Shown here: piece by piece, positions 1 through 8,860 of the stretch | Layout of the letters: the number at the start of each line of letters is the position of its first letter | Position numbering within the stretch: the stretch's first letter is position 1 | NCBI GenBank assembly: GCA_036504095.1 | Contig: DASXVS010000071.1 | Span: 248,001-312,000, forward strand | From: Armatimonadota bacterium | GTDB taxonomy: Bacteria > Armatimonadota > DTGP01 > JAKQQT01 | Length of the DNA: 64,000 nt | Direction: 5' to 3' | Notes under the pieces: model-generated | Told to the model about the DNA's origin: nothing | The model's input: the letters and a program-made list of their open reading frames with translations, nothing else | Database searches by the model: none | Position numbers and translations under genes: made by a program

Positions 1-1374
1 CTAATTGGAGTCTCGCGGTCGGAATGGTCCGACGATGATTTCCGCAACGCGATGCGGGAGGCCGCGGACCGTGATTCCCGCCGCCGGCCGGTCGATGACA
101 CGGTCTGGCGCAGCCTCGCCGAGGGGATGCGTTATCTGTCCGCCGATTTCACTGACGTTTCTTCCGAGGAGCGGCTGAGGCCGCTGCTGGAGCAGTCGGA
201 TGCGGTTCGACATACGGAGGGAAACCGCCTCTTCTATCTTGCAGTGCCCCCCAAAGCGTTTCGCCCCATTGTTGAAAACCTCCAGAAGGAGGACCTGGTG
301 AACGCCGACGACGGCGATGCGCACTGGTCGCGCGTGGTCATCGAGAAACCTTTCGGCCGGGACCTGGATTCCGCGATCGCCCTCAATGCCGAGATCAGCC
401 GGCTTCTCGGTGAGCGCCAGATATACCGGATCGATCACTATCTCGGCAAGGAGACCGTTCAGAACATCCTGGTTCTTCGCTTCGGCAACAGGCTGTTCGA
501 GCCGTTGTGGAACCAGCGCTATGTCGACCGCGTTGAGATTACCATCGCGGAGACCCTCGGCATGGAAGGCCGCGGCGCTTTCTACGACGAAACAGGCATC
601 CTGCGGGATATCATCACCAACCATGGATTGCAGTTGCTCGCGATGATCGCCATGGAGCCCCCTATTTCGCTCGGGGCGGACGCTATCCGGGACGAGAAAC
701 TGAAGCTGCTCCGTTCGATCCGACTGATCTCGAGCGATCAGGTTGATCGCTACGCGGTGCGGGGCCAGTACGGTTCAGGGTTTATCGGCGCCGCCGCCGT
801 GCCCGGTTACGCTGACGAACCGGGGGTAACGGCCCCATCCAGCACGGACGTCTACGCGGCGCTGGAGCTCTATGTGGACAATTGGCGATGGGCGGGGGTG
901 CCGTTCTTCATCCGGGCCGGCAAGCGGCTGCCGAAACGCGTAACGGAGATCGCGATCCATTTCAAGGGGGTGCCGCTGAACCTGTTCGAAGGCACGCCGG
1001 CGCCGCCCAGCCCGAACGTGCTGAGCCTTCGCATCCAGCCGAACGAGGGCGTCACGATGCTCGTCGATGCGAAATTGCCGGGAGCGGTGATGCAGATGCA
1101 GCCGGTGCGGATGGATTTTGATTACTCGTCGGCATTCGGAGCCGATCCGCCCGACGCCTATGAACGGCTGCTGCATGACGTGATGGTTGGAGATCAGACT
1201 CTGTTCACTCGCGGGGACGAGGTCGAGGCGGAATGGCGCGTGGTGACCCCAATCCTTCAGAAGTGGGCGAGTTCACCCGCGTCCGGCTTTCCGAACTACG
1301 AAGCAGGGTCCTGGGGACCGGCGGATGCGGACGCCCTGCCGGCCCACGTCGGCGCTCACTGGAGGAGGCTCTAA
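1..1374 (+). CDS. zwf: Glucose-6-phosphate 1-dehydrogenase, 5' end cut by window edge
   Basis: Oxidises glucose-6-phosphate to 6-phosphogluconolactone with NAD(P)+, the first step of the oxidative pentose-phosphate pathway. The frame is open from base 1: seventeen in-frame codons, including a G6PDH-like GVSRSEWSDDDFR stretch, precede the first ATG at 52, so that ATG is internal and the N-terminal dinucleotide-binding segment lies outside the window. The family active-site motif RIDHYLGKE is at about nt 430-456, and the EKPFGRDL, RNI-like and FIRAGKRLPKR blocks are all present. The C-terminus looks complete. The gene is followed after 3 nt by opcA and then pgl, which makes a pathway operon. 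Identification is secure; only the start is missing. Confidence 0.96.
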   Translation, partial: LIGVSRSEWSDDDFRNAMREAADRDSRRRPVDDTVWRSLAEGMRYLSADFTDVSSEERLRPLLEQSDAVRHTEGNRLFYLAVPPKAFRPIVENLQKEDLVNADDGDAHWSRVVIEKPFGRDLDSAIALNAEISRLLGERQIYRIDHYLGKETVQNILVLRFGNRLFEPLWNQRYVDRVEITIAETLGMEGRGAFYDETGILRDIITNHGLQLLAMIAMEPPISLGADAIRDEKLKLLRSIRLISSDQVDRYAVRGQYGSGFIGAAAVPGYADEPGVTAPSSTDVYAALELYVDNWRWAGVPFFIRAGKRLPKRVTEIAIHFKGVPLNLFEGTPAPPSPNVLSLRIQPNEGVTMLVDAKLPGAVMQMQPVRMDFDYSSAFGADPPDAYERLLHDVMVGDQTLFTRGDEVEAEWRVVTPILQKWASSPASGFPNYEAGSWGPADADALPAHVGAHWRRL

Positions 1375-1377
1375 CCG

Positions 1378-2475
1378 ATGGAGCAATCGGGAGCATCCGC
1401 CGTTCAGCGCGCCGCGCCTCTGGACCCGCTGCGGATTCAGCAGATTCTGGACGACCTTTGGCGCGAGTACCGCGCCCAGCAAGCGGGCGTGCCGGTTGCG
1501 CGAGCCCGCCTGGCCAACCTCATCTCGTTCTGCCGCACCCGCGAGGAAAGCGACGAAGCGTCCCGGGTCGTCACGCGCCTGAATGCCGTTCGGCCGGTTC
1601 GGAGCATCGTTGTCGTTGCCGACGAGGCCGGCGGGGCCGCGGATGCCGAGGCGTCTCTTCGCTGCGGCCTCACCGGTGTGAACCACGTGTGCTTTGAAGA
1701 AATCGTGATACACGCGCCCGGTGATCTTGCCCGCACCATCCCTTCGCTTGTCGAGCCCCTGACGGTGACCGATCTGCCGGTGTACCTCTGGTTTGTCGGC
1801 GACCCGCCGCTGTCGGACCCGGGGATCGAGCGTCTACTGGGGCTCGCGGACCGCGTTGTGACCGATAGCCACACCTTCACGGACCCGTTGCGGAGATTTC
1901 ACGCGCTGGCCGACCTCGTGCGCCGGCACACAGGCAGTTGTGTTTTCACCGAGATGACCTGGACGCGCATGGGTACCTGGCGTGAAGCGGTGGGTAAGCT
2001 GTTCGATCCTATGCCAAGCAGGGAGTTTCTGCCCCGCATCAAAAAAGTCCGGATGACGAGCGCTCGTTCGGCGGGTATACCATCAGACCGTTCCCTCGTG
2101 ATGACGGGCTGGCTCGCGGCGCGGTTGGGCTGGAAGGCCGTCTCGTCCAACGGCACGGAGGGCGCTGCATTTGAAGGCCCCGAAGGCGCCATCGAGGTGA
2201 CGTGGGCCGAGGGGCCGCCGGCGGCCCGGGGCCATCTGCTGGGGATCACGATGCAGGCCGGCGAGGTCGAATTCCGCGTAAGCCGCGTTCAGGACGATCC
2301 ACTGGGCGCCGTTCGATCGAGCATCATGTGTTCCGGTGATGAACAAACCGGCCCGGCGTACAGCCCGGCGATCTGGCAGACGCACGAGTTGCTCTGCAAC
2401 GCCCTGGAAATTCGGACCCCGTTTCGCGACTGGGAGGACGCATTGAACGTCATTGCGGGCATCGCGCCCGCCTGA
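1378..2475 (+). CDS. opcA: Glucose-6-phosphate dehydrogenase assembly protein OpcA
   Basis: OpcA-family protein of 365 aa, known from cyanobacteria and actinobacteria as a factor that assembles or allosterically activates G6PDH. The central block (RPVRSIVVVADE, then CFEEIVIHAPGD, then LPVYLWFVGDPPL) matches the family, and the position directly behind zwf with a 3-nt gap is the family's usual context. The ATG at 1378 follows the GGAGGAGG-type ribosome site at 1361-1368. No catalytic residues are expected. The neighbourhood implies that this organism tunes G6PDH activity through OpcA, and it narrows the phylum to groups that carry this gene. Confidence 0.93.
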   Translation: MEQSGASAVQRAAPLDPLRIQQILDDLWREYRAQQAGVPVARARLANLISFCRTREESDEASRVVTRLNAVRPVRSIVVVADEAGGAADAEASLRCGLTGVNHVCFEEIVIHAPGDLARTIPSLVEPLTVTDLPVYLWFVGDPPLSDPGIERLLGLADRVVTDSHTFTDPLRRFHALADLVRRHTGSCVFTEMTWTRMGTWREAVGKLFDPMPSREFLPRIKKVRMTSARSAGIPSDRSLVMTGWLAARLGWKAVSSNGTEGAAFEGPEGAIEVTWAEGPPAARGHLLGITMQAGEVEFRVSRVQDDPLGAVRSSIMCSGDEQTGPAYSPAIWQTHELLCNALEIRTPFRDWEDALNVIAGIAPA

Positions 2476-2481
2476 GGCAAA

Positions 2482-3216
2482 ATGATGACCGAACCTGTCG
2501 TTCAGATTTATCCCGATCTCGATTCCTTGAGCGCCGCCGCCGCGGCGGTCTTCGTGCAGACGGTGCAGACGGCGCTTTCCCGCGGCCGCGACGCGTGGAT
2601 TGCGTTGAGCGGAGGATCGACGCCGCGCCGGCTCTACGAGACCCTGGCCGGCTTTCCCCGGCGCGAACGCGTTCCGTGGGACTGCGTCCAGATCGTTCAA
2701 GTGGATGAGAGGCCGGTTCCCCCAGACAGTCCGGACAGCAATTACCGCCTTCTGCGGGAAACGCTGCTGGAACGTGTTCCGGTGCCCCCGGCACACGTTC
2801 ACCGGATTCCGGCGGAGCTGGGGGCGGCGGAAGCCGCGGATTCCTATGAGGAGGAATTGAAAGCGGCGATGCCGTTGGGCCCCGATGGCTTCCCGCAATT
2901 CGACCTGATATTGCTCGGGCTGGGCGACGATGGACACACCGCGTCCCTGTTCCCCCGCTCACCCGGCTTGCGTGAGAAAGAGCGCTGGGTGATCGCGAAC
3001 CCGGTCGAGAAACTGGGCGTCGAGCGCATCACTCTGACGTATCCCGTTCTGAACCACGCCGTTCGCGTGGCCTTCCTGGTGAGCGGTTCGGGGAAGAACG
3101 CCGCGCTGGGCGCGGTGTTGCGCGGGCTTCGCACCGTGGAGGATCTGCCCGCGCGCGGGGTGAATCCCGTGACGGGTTCCGTCATCTGGATGGTCGATTC
3201 CGCCGCCGTGGGTTGA
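2482..3216 (+). CDS. pgl: 6-phosphogluconolactonase
   Basis: Hydrolyses 6-phosphogluconolactone to 6-phosphogluconate in the cytoplasm, the step after G6PDH. The protein is 244 aa, the usual length for the DevB/SOL family in the glucosamine-6-phosphate isomerase fold. Visible motifs are SGGSTPRRLYE at residues 43-53, VDERPVPPDSPDSNYR at about 75-90 and LGLGDDGHTASLFP at about 146-159, which contains the conserved GDDGH-ASLFP core. It is third in the zwf-opcA-pgl operon, 6 nt behind opcA. ATG ATG at the start gives two equivalent start codons. It ends 39 nt before the convergent metallopeptidase gene. Confidence 0.94.
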   Translation: MMTEPVVQIYPDLDSLSAAAAAVFVQTVQTALSRGRDAWIALSGGSTPRRLYETLAGFPRRERVPWDCVQIVQVDERPVPPDSPDSNYRLLRETLLERVPVPPAHVHRIPAELGAAEAADSYEEELKAAMPLGPDGFPQFDLILLGLGDDGHTASLFPRSPGLREKERWVIANPVEKLGVERITLTYPVLNHAVRVAFLVSGSGKNAALGAVLRGLRTVEDLPARGVNPVTGSVIWMVDSAAVG

Positions 3217-3255
3217 GACGAGCCAGACACCGCTCCCCGCGGAGGGATGCCGTCT

Positions 3256-3987
3256 CTACAGAGCCAGCAGCATGCCGTTCTTGTTGAGCCATTTGCGATA
3301 GGCCTTGTGGTCCGGGCATTGATCCTCAACGAGAGTCCAGAACGCCGGCGAGTGGTTTGGCTCTTTCAGGTGAGCGAGTTCGTGGATCACGACGTAGTCA
3401 AGCACGGCTGGCGGAGCCATCAGCAGGCGCCAGTTGAATGAAAGCGTTCCCCGCGATGAGCAGCTTCCCCATTTGGTCTTCTGTTCGCCGATTCGGATGC
3501 GCTGCCACGAGTACCGCGTGGTAGCGTTCAGCGTCAGGACGCGTTCCTCGAATACCGCGCGAGCCACCTGGCGGAACCACGTGCGGAAGATGGATCGTCG
3601 ATGCTCTTCCGTGGCGCTTTCCGGTTGATGCAGGATAAAGGCATCGCCGTCGTACCGCAGGCTGATGCGGCCATCCGCCGAAGGCTGGATCGCAAGTGGC
3701 ACCGCTTTGCCGCGATACGGGATGGCGCTCTTACCGTCAGCGCAAACGGGGCGCGCCTGGCTGCGAAGCTTGGCGAAACGTTCCTGCTGCTTCGTCACCC
3801 AATCCGCGTGGCGCTGAACGAACTCGTCATATCCGGTGATCCGGGCCCGGTGGGGCACGACGACTGTCACCGATCCATCCATATCGACTCGCAGCCGCAC
3901 CTTCCTTGCGCGTGCGCTGCGCCGGACGGTGTATTCCGGCAGGCGCTGGCGCGCGGTGTCGTCGCCGCTGGATTCGTTTATGCCCAT
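3256..3987 (-). CDS. YgjP-like (DUF45/WLM) zinc metallopeptidase
   Basis: A 243-aa protein of the YgjP-like metallopeptidase family. The zinc motif HELAH is at residues 202-206, with a likely third ligand at H212 (HLKEPNHSPAFW). It is preceded by the family block TKWGSCSSRGTLSFNWRL at about 171-188. No signal peptide or membrane segment is seen, so it is presumably cytoplasmic. The physiological substrate of this family is not established. In some genomes relatives accompany restriction systems, but nothing of that kind is here. Its start overlaps the end of the PhyH-like gene by 10 nt, so the two are probably co-transcribed. Confidence 0.88.
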   Translation of the reverse strand: MGINESSGDDTARQRLPEYTVRRSARARKVRLRVDMDGSVTVVVPHRARITGYDEFVQRHADWVTKQQERFAKLRSQARPVCADGKSAIPYRGKAVPLAIQPSADGRISLRYDGDAFILHQPESATEEHRRSIFRTWFRQVARAVFEERVLTLNATTRYSWQRIRIGEQKTKWGSCSSRGTLSFNWRLLMAPPAVLDYVVIHELAHLKEPNHSPAFWTLVEDQCPDHKAYRKWLNKNGMLLAL

Positions 3988-4763
3988 GTCGGGATGTACT
4001 CCGGATTCAGCCCGCGCAGCATCATTCCCTGGCCCCTGGACACGTGAACGTCCATGGTCGGGTGGTCGGTCGGATCGCGCATCTGGATGAGCCAGTTACG
4101 CCTCGGCCCGCTGGAAGTATTCAATCCGGATCCGTGAATGGTGAGGTAGTTGAACACGATAACGTCGCCGGCCGACGCTGGGCAGGGCAGCTGGTCGTCC
4201 ACCGGGTAGTCCTCCGGCCGGAGAAAGAGTCCGGACGAATCGAGTTCCAGCGGGCCCGCGAGGTGGCTGCCGGGCACAACCCGGAGGCACCCATTCCCGA
4301 CATTGGTGTCGTCCAGGTGGATGCTGGCCGCGAGCATCGTATGGCGTTCGTGCGGGAAGTACGGGTAATCCTGATGCATGGGAAATGGCGCGCCGCGCTC
4401 CGGCGGCTTCACCACGAGCTTCGTGTGATGAAGCTGAATGTTGGGGCCGATCAAGGCGGCGATGGAGGACAGGAGGGCTTCGTTGAGCAGCATGCGGCTG
4501 AACACGGCATCGTGGAACTGAGCGTCGTGTACGCCGGTGATGTCGAGACGGGAGCGTTCCTCTTCGGAAAGAAACCTTCCTTGCCAGAGAAACGAGGGGT
4601 TTTGCTTGGCTTCGATCGCGCGAACGATGACACAGTCGGCCGCGGTTCGCATGGCGGCAACATCGCCGGGCCCGAACACGCCTTTGAGATGAAGATACCC
4701 GTTAGCCCGGTAGAAATCCACGTCCGAAATTGAGAGCATGTCTCCCCTGCTGCCTTCGACCAC
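3978..4763 (-). CDS. Phytanoyl-CoA dioxygenase (PhyH) family protein
   Basis: Probable Fe(II)/2-oxoglutarate-dependent oxygenase of 261 aa. The metal-binding triad can be placed: HQD at residues 130-132 (H130, D132) and a distal His in the TIHGSG segment at about 210, followed by Arg residues at about 221-222 where 2-oxoglutarate is bound. The double-stranded beta-helix core block SIHLDDTNVGNGCLRVVPGS is typical of PhyH. The substrate cannot be read from sequence, since bacterial homologues act on diverse small molecules. The start is either GTG at 4763 or ATG at 4739; a purine-rich AGGGGAG lies just before the latter, so 4739 may be the true start. Overlaps the downstream metallopeptidase gene. 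Confidence 0.88.
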   Translation of the reverse strand: MVEGSRGDMLSISDVDFYRANGYLHLKGVFGPGDVAAMRTAADCVIVRAIEAKQNPSFLWQGRFLSEEERSRLDITGVHDAQFHDAVFSRMLLNEALLSSIAALIGPNIQLHHTKLVVKPPERGAPFPMHQDYPYFPHERHTMLAASIHLDDTNVGNGCLRVVPGSHLAGPLELDSSGLFLRPEDYPVDDQLPCPASAGDVIVFNYLTIHGSGLNTSSGPRRNWLIQMRDPTDHPTMDVHVSRGQGMMLRGLNPEYIPTWA

Positions 4764-5013
4764 TTCAGCCGGTCAACTCAATCGCGACGGCCGGTGACCC
4801 TCTCTCAGATTAGCCTGGGTGGAGGACCGGCTGTCCACTGTGCCGTGCGCCGGAAGGGAGGCGTGTCTGAACGCCAGATGGAGCGACGTTAGCCGTAGCG
4901 AACAATGGCCTCCATGGCGGATTGGCCCTGCGGGCCGGAGCGGGCGTAAAACAGGGGTGTTTTCGCTTGATTGAATCGGGGATAATTGAACCGCGAAGTG
5001 ATGCCCCGCGGCC

Positions 5014-5451
5014 CTATTTCCTGCGAAGCCCCTCCAGGGCCATCGCGTGAGGAGATGCCGCCGTGACGCGCTGCCCGGCACGTCCGCGGTCCAACGCTTT
5101 TCGAGCGCTTTCCTCCAGGGCTTGCACGTGTTCCTCGGGGTTCAAGCCCGCAATCTGGAACATACGACCGGCCGTTTGGAGATGTGTTGCTAGAATCCAC
5201 CCGATATTGCGGTTGCGAACCGCAAGCGCCCATTGGACGAGTGCGCCGTACGTGACGGTGTCCATCTCCGCAAGGCCGTCGTCCACGACGAGAATGGGAA
5301 GGCTTGACCCGCTGACGCTGTCGCGCGCGCCGCGAATGCGGGCCGCCCCCGCTGCGGATGCGGGGCCGGCAAGGCCCACGCGTATGAGGCCGGGTTCCTC
5401 CACCACGGTCACGCGGAACTCTTCGATTGTGGGTGGTCTCTTGCTTGCCAT
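5014..5451 (-). CDS. Hypothetical protein with a STAS-like segment
   Basis: A 145-aa soluble protein. The stretch ILVVDDGLAEMDTVTYGALV followed by a helix and then GWILATHLQTAGRMFQIAGL follows the pattern of STAS domains (strand, short loop with Asp, helix, strand, helix ending in AGL), the fold used by anti-anti-sigma factors. The usual phosphorylatable Ser after the Asp is replaced (DTVTYG), so if STAS it is divergent and Thr would be the candidate residue. It is the last gene of a minus-strand block with a TPR protein and two unknowns. The STAS reading is a by-eye inference; the gene itself is supported by coding appearance and an isolated ATG start. Confidence 0.62.
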   Translation of the reverse strand: MASKRPPTIEEFRVTVVEEPGLIRVGLAGPASAAGAARIRGARDSVSGSSLPILVVDDGLAEMDTVTYGALVQWALAVRNRNIGWILATHLQTAGRMFQIAGLNPEEHVQALEESARKALDRGRAGQRVTAASPHAMALEGLRRK

Positions 5452-5640
5452 CGGGTCTGTTCTAAATCAAGCTCATGCTGCCGACTGTATTCATCGTAGC
5501 AACGACACTGGGAATTCGCCCCGTCCGATAGTCGCATTTCGCTCGCCTCAGGGGTCGTAAGTATCTGGGACCCGGCGCCAACGATCCGCCTGCGGTTCGC
5601 CCGAACAAACGGCCTCCTGTAATGACGCAAGGATAAGCGG

Positions 5641-6489
5641 CTAACACTCCGTTTTCGCATCCCGTTCCCGACATGGGGAGGCTGTTCGATCGATTTGGTT
5701 CCCGCCCGTCCGGTACGCCTCAGGGTTCGACCGGATGAATTGGGCGGCGTCCTCGTGATAAAGCGACAGGAAGGTCGGCCACTCGCTGTGGTGGGAGTTC
5801 GTGTTGAGTATCCCCGATAACTGAGGGTTGCGCGGCAAGTAGGTACCAAGCACCCGTGCCGTCTCGTCCCATCGCTTCAGGCGGCACGCGCTATCGGCGA
5901 GGTTCCATGCCCGCTCTGTGTCCAGGTCACCGGTGTAGATGCGGCAGATTGCCGCGGCGATGCGGTGCTCGCGGTAGCTGAAGCGCAAAAAGCGGTCCCT
6001 GCGGGTGGCGTCCGCTTCGCGCGATGCTCGCCGCGAGTAGATGGTGCCGCGATTAGTGTGCAGGGCCAGCCGGAAACGGACCTGTAGAGCCGGTTCCGCG
6101 CCGGCGATCAACCGCTTCATGCGGGAAGTCTGTCTCAGGGCCGCGTCCCAGTCGGCCATCGCCGTGAACACCAGCCCGAGAGTGTTTTCGCTCTTGTAAG
6201 CCACCATGTCGTGCGCATTCGCGACGGCGATGGCGCGCTTGAACCACTTGACCGCGCCATCGAAATCCTGAGCGTTGAACGCCTTCCACGCGCGCGCATG
6301 CGCATCCGCTGCTTCCGGGATGGAGTCGGCCGGCGTGATGACAGCCGACTTGTTGTCCTTGACATCGAGTACGTCGTTGCCCACGCCGCCGGCGCGGGCG
6401 GCGCGGCCAAACACGGGCTGGAGCGCGTTATCGTGCGCAAAGAGCCGCGGCAGACTGCCTGGTCCCTTTGGGGACATGGAACGCCTCAC
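5641..6489 (-). CDS. TPR-like hypothetical protein
   Basis: A 282-aa protein built mostly of helical hairpins resembling tetratricopeptide repeats. One covers about residues 62-95 (HARAWKAFNAQDFDGAVKWF), a second follows (LGLVFTAMADWDAALRQ), and a third is near the C-terminal half (AWNLADSACRLKRWDETARV). There is no recognisable catalytic or DNA-binding motif. The start GTG at 6489 overlaps the stop of the upstream 424-aa gene as GTGA, indicating translational coupling; an in-frame ATG at 6477 is an alternative. A role as a scaffold or peptide-binding regulator would be usual for TPRs, but the function is unknown. Confidence 0.72.
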   Translation of the reverse strand: MRRSMSPKGPGSLPRLFAHDNALQPVFGRAARAGGVGNDVLDVKDNKSAVITPADSIPEAADAHARAWKAFNAQDFDGAVKWFKRAIAVANAHDMVAYKSENTLGLVFTAMADWDAALRQTSRMKRLIAGAEPALQVRFRLALHTNRGTIYSRRASREADATRRDRFLRFSYREHRIAAAICRIYTGDLDTERAWNLADSACRLKRWDETARVLGTYLPRNPQLSGILNTNSHHSEWPTFLSLYHEDAAQFIRSNPEAYRTGGNQIDRTASPCRERDAKTEC

Positions 6490-7760
6490 TCTCCCTGCGC
6501 AAGCGCCGCCGGGGCGGCGGCCAGCAACGATACGCCGGCATCGGGGGACGCGGCGATTTCCAGCGTCCGGTAAAGAGAACGAAGGGTTCGGTTGCGTTTG
6601 GCCGGTCCGGCGCTGAGGGCGATTTCTTTGCGGGTGGCCATCGCCGTCAGCAGGCCCAGTTGGAGGCTCTTGAGGGCCTTCGGCGCTCTGGCTTCAACCA
6701 CTGCACGCGCCCACTCGACTCCCCGCTTGCCGTTTCGTTCGGTGACCGTTACCACAAGCTCGGTTCGCAATGCCAGCGCTTCCATGGCTTCCACGAGGCG
6801 CTCCAGCGCCGCGCGTCGCTGCGCTTCGGGCAAGTCGCCGGGGTACTCCGCCTCGCCGGTGGCGGCGTGCAGAACCTGCAGCATAACGCGCCGCTCTTCG
6901 CCACGGAAGGCCCGCCACACCACGCCATCGCTGACCGTTGCGCCCTGTACAGCGGCCATACGGGCCAGGCGAGCCTCAGGATCGGCCAGCCATTCAACCA
7001 ACGTCAGACGCCGTGACACCAGGCTGGCGTCCTGCGGCAGAGGTTCGTGCTTCAGAATACGGTCAAGCACGCTCAGATAGGAAGCCACTGTGCGCGATTG
7101 GGCGCGGCGAGCCACCACTGAACGGGCCCATTCCGCTCCATAGGGCGCGAACTCCACGAGGTCGAGGATTTCGGTTTCGGAGGAGCAGAGCTTTGGACCA
7201 AGGTAGTGCCCCTGCTCGAAATACCGGGCGGTGATCGAATAAAGCGTGAACGGCGCCCAGGTCCCGAGGTCCGGCCACGCGCGCCCGCTGAACAGGAACG
7301 CGTTGATAGCGCCGCGGGCGACGTGCTCGTCGCGCGACGGCAGTGGTTTCGGGTAGAGCGCGTCATACGCTGCTTCGCCGAGATCCGCCAGTTCAGCGGG
7401 GGACAATTTCGCGAGGCGCTTCGAGATGTTGGCGGCGTCACAGCCCAATCGGGAGGCGAGCCACGGTTTCATAGCGGCTATGACGGCGGCGTATTCCGGC
7501 CACATCTCCGGCATGGCGCGCTTATGCATCGCCGCAAGGAGATCTTCCCATACGCGGCGCGCAACCTGTTCCGCGTGGTCCGCCGGGAGGTCGCATGGCC
7601 CGAGTTTGCGCTCTGCGCCATCGTGAACCGCGGAGAGGACGCGCATGCGCATCACGGGATACCACAGATCTCCAACTGCCCGCAGGTGCGCGGGACTGTT
7701 GCTTTCAGCCCCCGCGATATCCGCCACCAGCCCTCGCCAGTAATCTATTACTCTTGGCAT
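6486..7760 (-). CDS. Conserved-looking hypothetical protein, 424 aa
   Basis: I do not recognise this protein. It is predicted to be soluble and largely alpha-helical, with many Ala/Arg/Leu-rich amphipathic stretches, no signal peptide and no membrane segment. Tryptophan-rich patches occur near the N-terminus (YWRGLVADI, GDLWYPVMRM) and in the middle (WPDLGTWAPFTLYSITARYF). It is coupled to the TPR gene downstream by a GTGA overlap and follows a 57-aa secreted-peptide ORF by 75 nt, so the three may form one unit. The long uninterrupted frame and the coupling support a real gene. I cannot assign a domain. Confidence 0.68.
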   Translation of the reverse strand: MPRVIDYWRGLVADIAGAESNSPAHLRAVGDLWYPVMRMRVLSAVHDGAERKLGPCDLPADHAEQVARRVWEDLLAAMHKRAMPEMWPEYAAVIAAMKPWLASRLGCDAANISKRLAKLSPAELADLGEAAYDALYPKPLPSRDEHVARGAINAFLFSGRAWPDLGTWAPFTLYSITARYFEQGHYLGPKLCSSETEILDLVEFAPYGAEWARSVVARRAQSRTVASYLSVLDRILKHEPLPQDASLVSRRLTLVEWLADPEARLARMAAVQGATVSDGVVWRAFRGEERRVMLQVLHAATGEAEYPGDLPEAQRRAALERLVEAMEALALRTELVVTVTERNGKRGVEWARAVVEARAPKALKSLQLGLLTAMATRKEIALSAGPAKRNRTLRSLYRTLEIAASPDAGVSLLAAAPAALAQGE

Positions 7761-7835
7761 AATCGGCGCCTCCAGGAACCTTCAACAAGACCGGAGAACC
7801 AAAACCGAGAATCCGGTCCCGAACCCGGGACCGTG

Positions 7836-8009
7836 TCAGCCCTTCCTGGAGGGCGACGTTCCGTCACCGATATCACCGTCGGCGACCATGGCGTGGATCG
7901 TCGGACACGATGCGTGCCGCGACTGATCCACAGATATCCGCTGCCCTGCCAGTGCCGTCAGCGCGGCAAACAGGCTCAACATCAAAATCGATTTCACAAT
8001 GTACTTCAT
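7836..8009 (-). CDS. Small secreted or lipobox-less exported peptide, 57 aa
   Basis: A short ORF with a strong Shine-Dalgarno, GGAGG at 8016-8020, six bases before the ATG at 8009. The first 22 residues look like a classical signal peptide: MKYIVKS, a hydrophobic core ILMLSLFAALTALA, then G-Q at the likely cleavage site. The remaining 35 residues are hydrophilic with one Cys (C35) and a Gly/Ser/Arg/Lys-rich tail. A TAGAAT hexamer about 60 nt upstream could be a -10 element. No family is recognised. It sits at the head of the minus-strand block containing the 424-aa and TPR genes. The ribosome site and signal peptide together make a real gene likely. Confidence 0.6.
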   Translation of the reverse strand: MKYIVKSILMLSLFAALTALAGQRISVDQSRHASCPTIHAMVADGDIGDGTSPSRKG

Positions 8010-8209
8010 AGCGGACCTCCCGTCGGCTGGAGCCGAGGACCAATCATCAGATACCTGTATTCTACACTGTCCGGCTGGTTCTCACACATATATGACGTGT
8101 GCGGCGCAGTGTTCCTTTCGGCATAGCGGTGATAATGGCAAAACCGTCTCGATCGCCTACATCCCTTAGACGGGCCGCCTGGCGGCTTCGTTCCACCCTC
8201 CACGCTGCG

Positions 8210-8860
8210 TTAGAAGAGGGAAAGGGGTGTGGGGCTCGGGGCTGGGGCGGCCGGCTGCTTCTTCAGCTCGATGACCTTGCGCCGGGCCGCGCCGAGGTCG
8301 CCAACGAGGAGCCCGTACGATGAATCGAAGGCCGGGCCGTGCTGGCGGAGGATATACGCCGGGTGAAGCACAGCGGTGATTGAGCGGCAGTATGGAGAAT
8401 CGAACCACTTGCCGCGTTCCGACGTGATCGCGAAGCCTTTGTGGATCATTAATTCCGCGGCAGGGCGCCCGACGCACACGATGACCAGCGGGTTGATGAT
8501 CTCGATCTGCTGTGCCAGCCAGGGATTGCAGGCATCCACTTCCTCCTGGCGCGGGGGCCGGTTGCTGACTCGGCCGTCTTCCAGCAGCGTCGCGCGGCAT
8601 TTGATGATGTTGCAGATGTAGATGTGTTTGCGGGTGATGCCGTTCTCTCGCAGCGCTTTGTCCAGCAGGACGCCTGCGCGCCCCACGAACGGCGTGCCGG
8701 TAGCGTCTTCCTGCTCGCCGGGGCCTTCACCAATCAGGAGCATCGGCGTATCAGGGTTGCCGTCACCGAAAACGACGTTCTTTCGGCTTTCGGCCAGGCC
8801 GCAGCGCGTGCACCGTGATGCCTCCTCGGCGATCGGTTGCAGGAGCTCGATCCTGGTCAT
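8210..8860 (-). CDS. Family 4 uracil-DNA glycosylase (Fe-S type)
   Basis: Removes uracil from DNA to start base-excision repair. The protein is 216 aa. Motif A, GEGPGEQED, is at residues 44-52. The four cysteines expected to hold the [4Fe-4S] cluster of family 4 enzymes are visible: C17 and C20 (CTRC), C88 (IIKCRA) and C111 (DACNPW). The C-terminal motif LHPAYILR is at about residues 165-172. A short low-complexity Pro/Ala tail follows. Its ATG overlaps the stop of the upstream HIT gene as ATGA, so the two are translated from one transcript. Confidence 0.93.
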   Translation of the reverse strand: MTRIELLQPIAEEASRCTRCGLAESRKNVVFGDGNPDTPMLLIGEGPGEQEDATGTPFVGRAGVLLDKALRENGITRKHIYICNIIKCRATLLEDGRVSNRPPRQEEVDACNPWLAQQIEIINPLVIVCVGRPAAELMIHKGFAITSERGKWFDSPYCRSITAVLHPAYILRQHGPAFDSSYGLLVGDLGAARRKVIELKKQPAAPAPSPTPLSLF

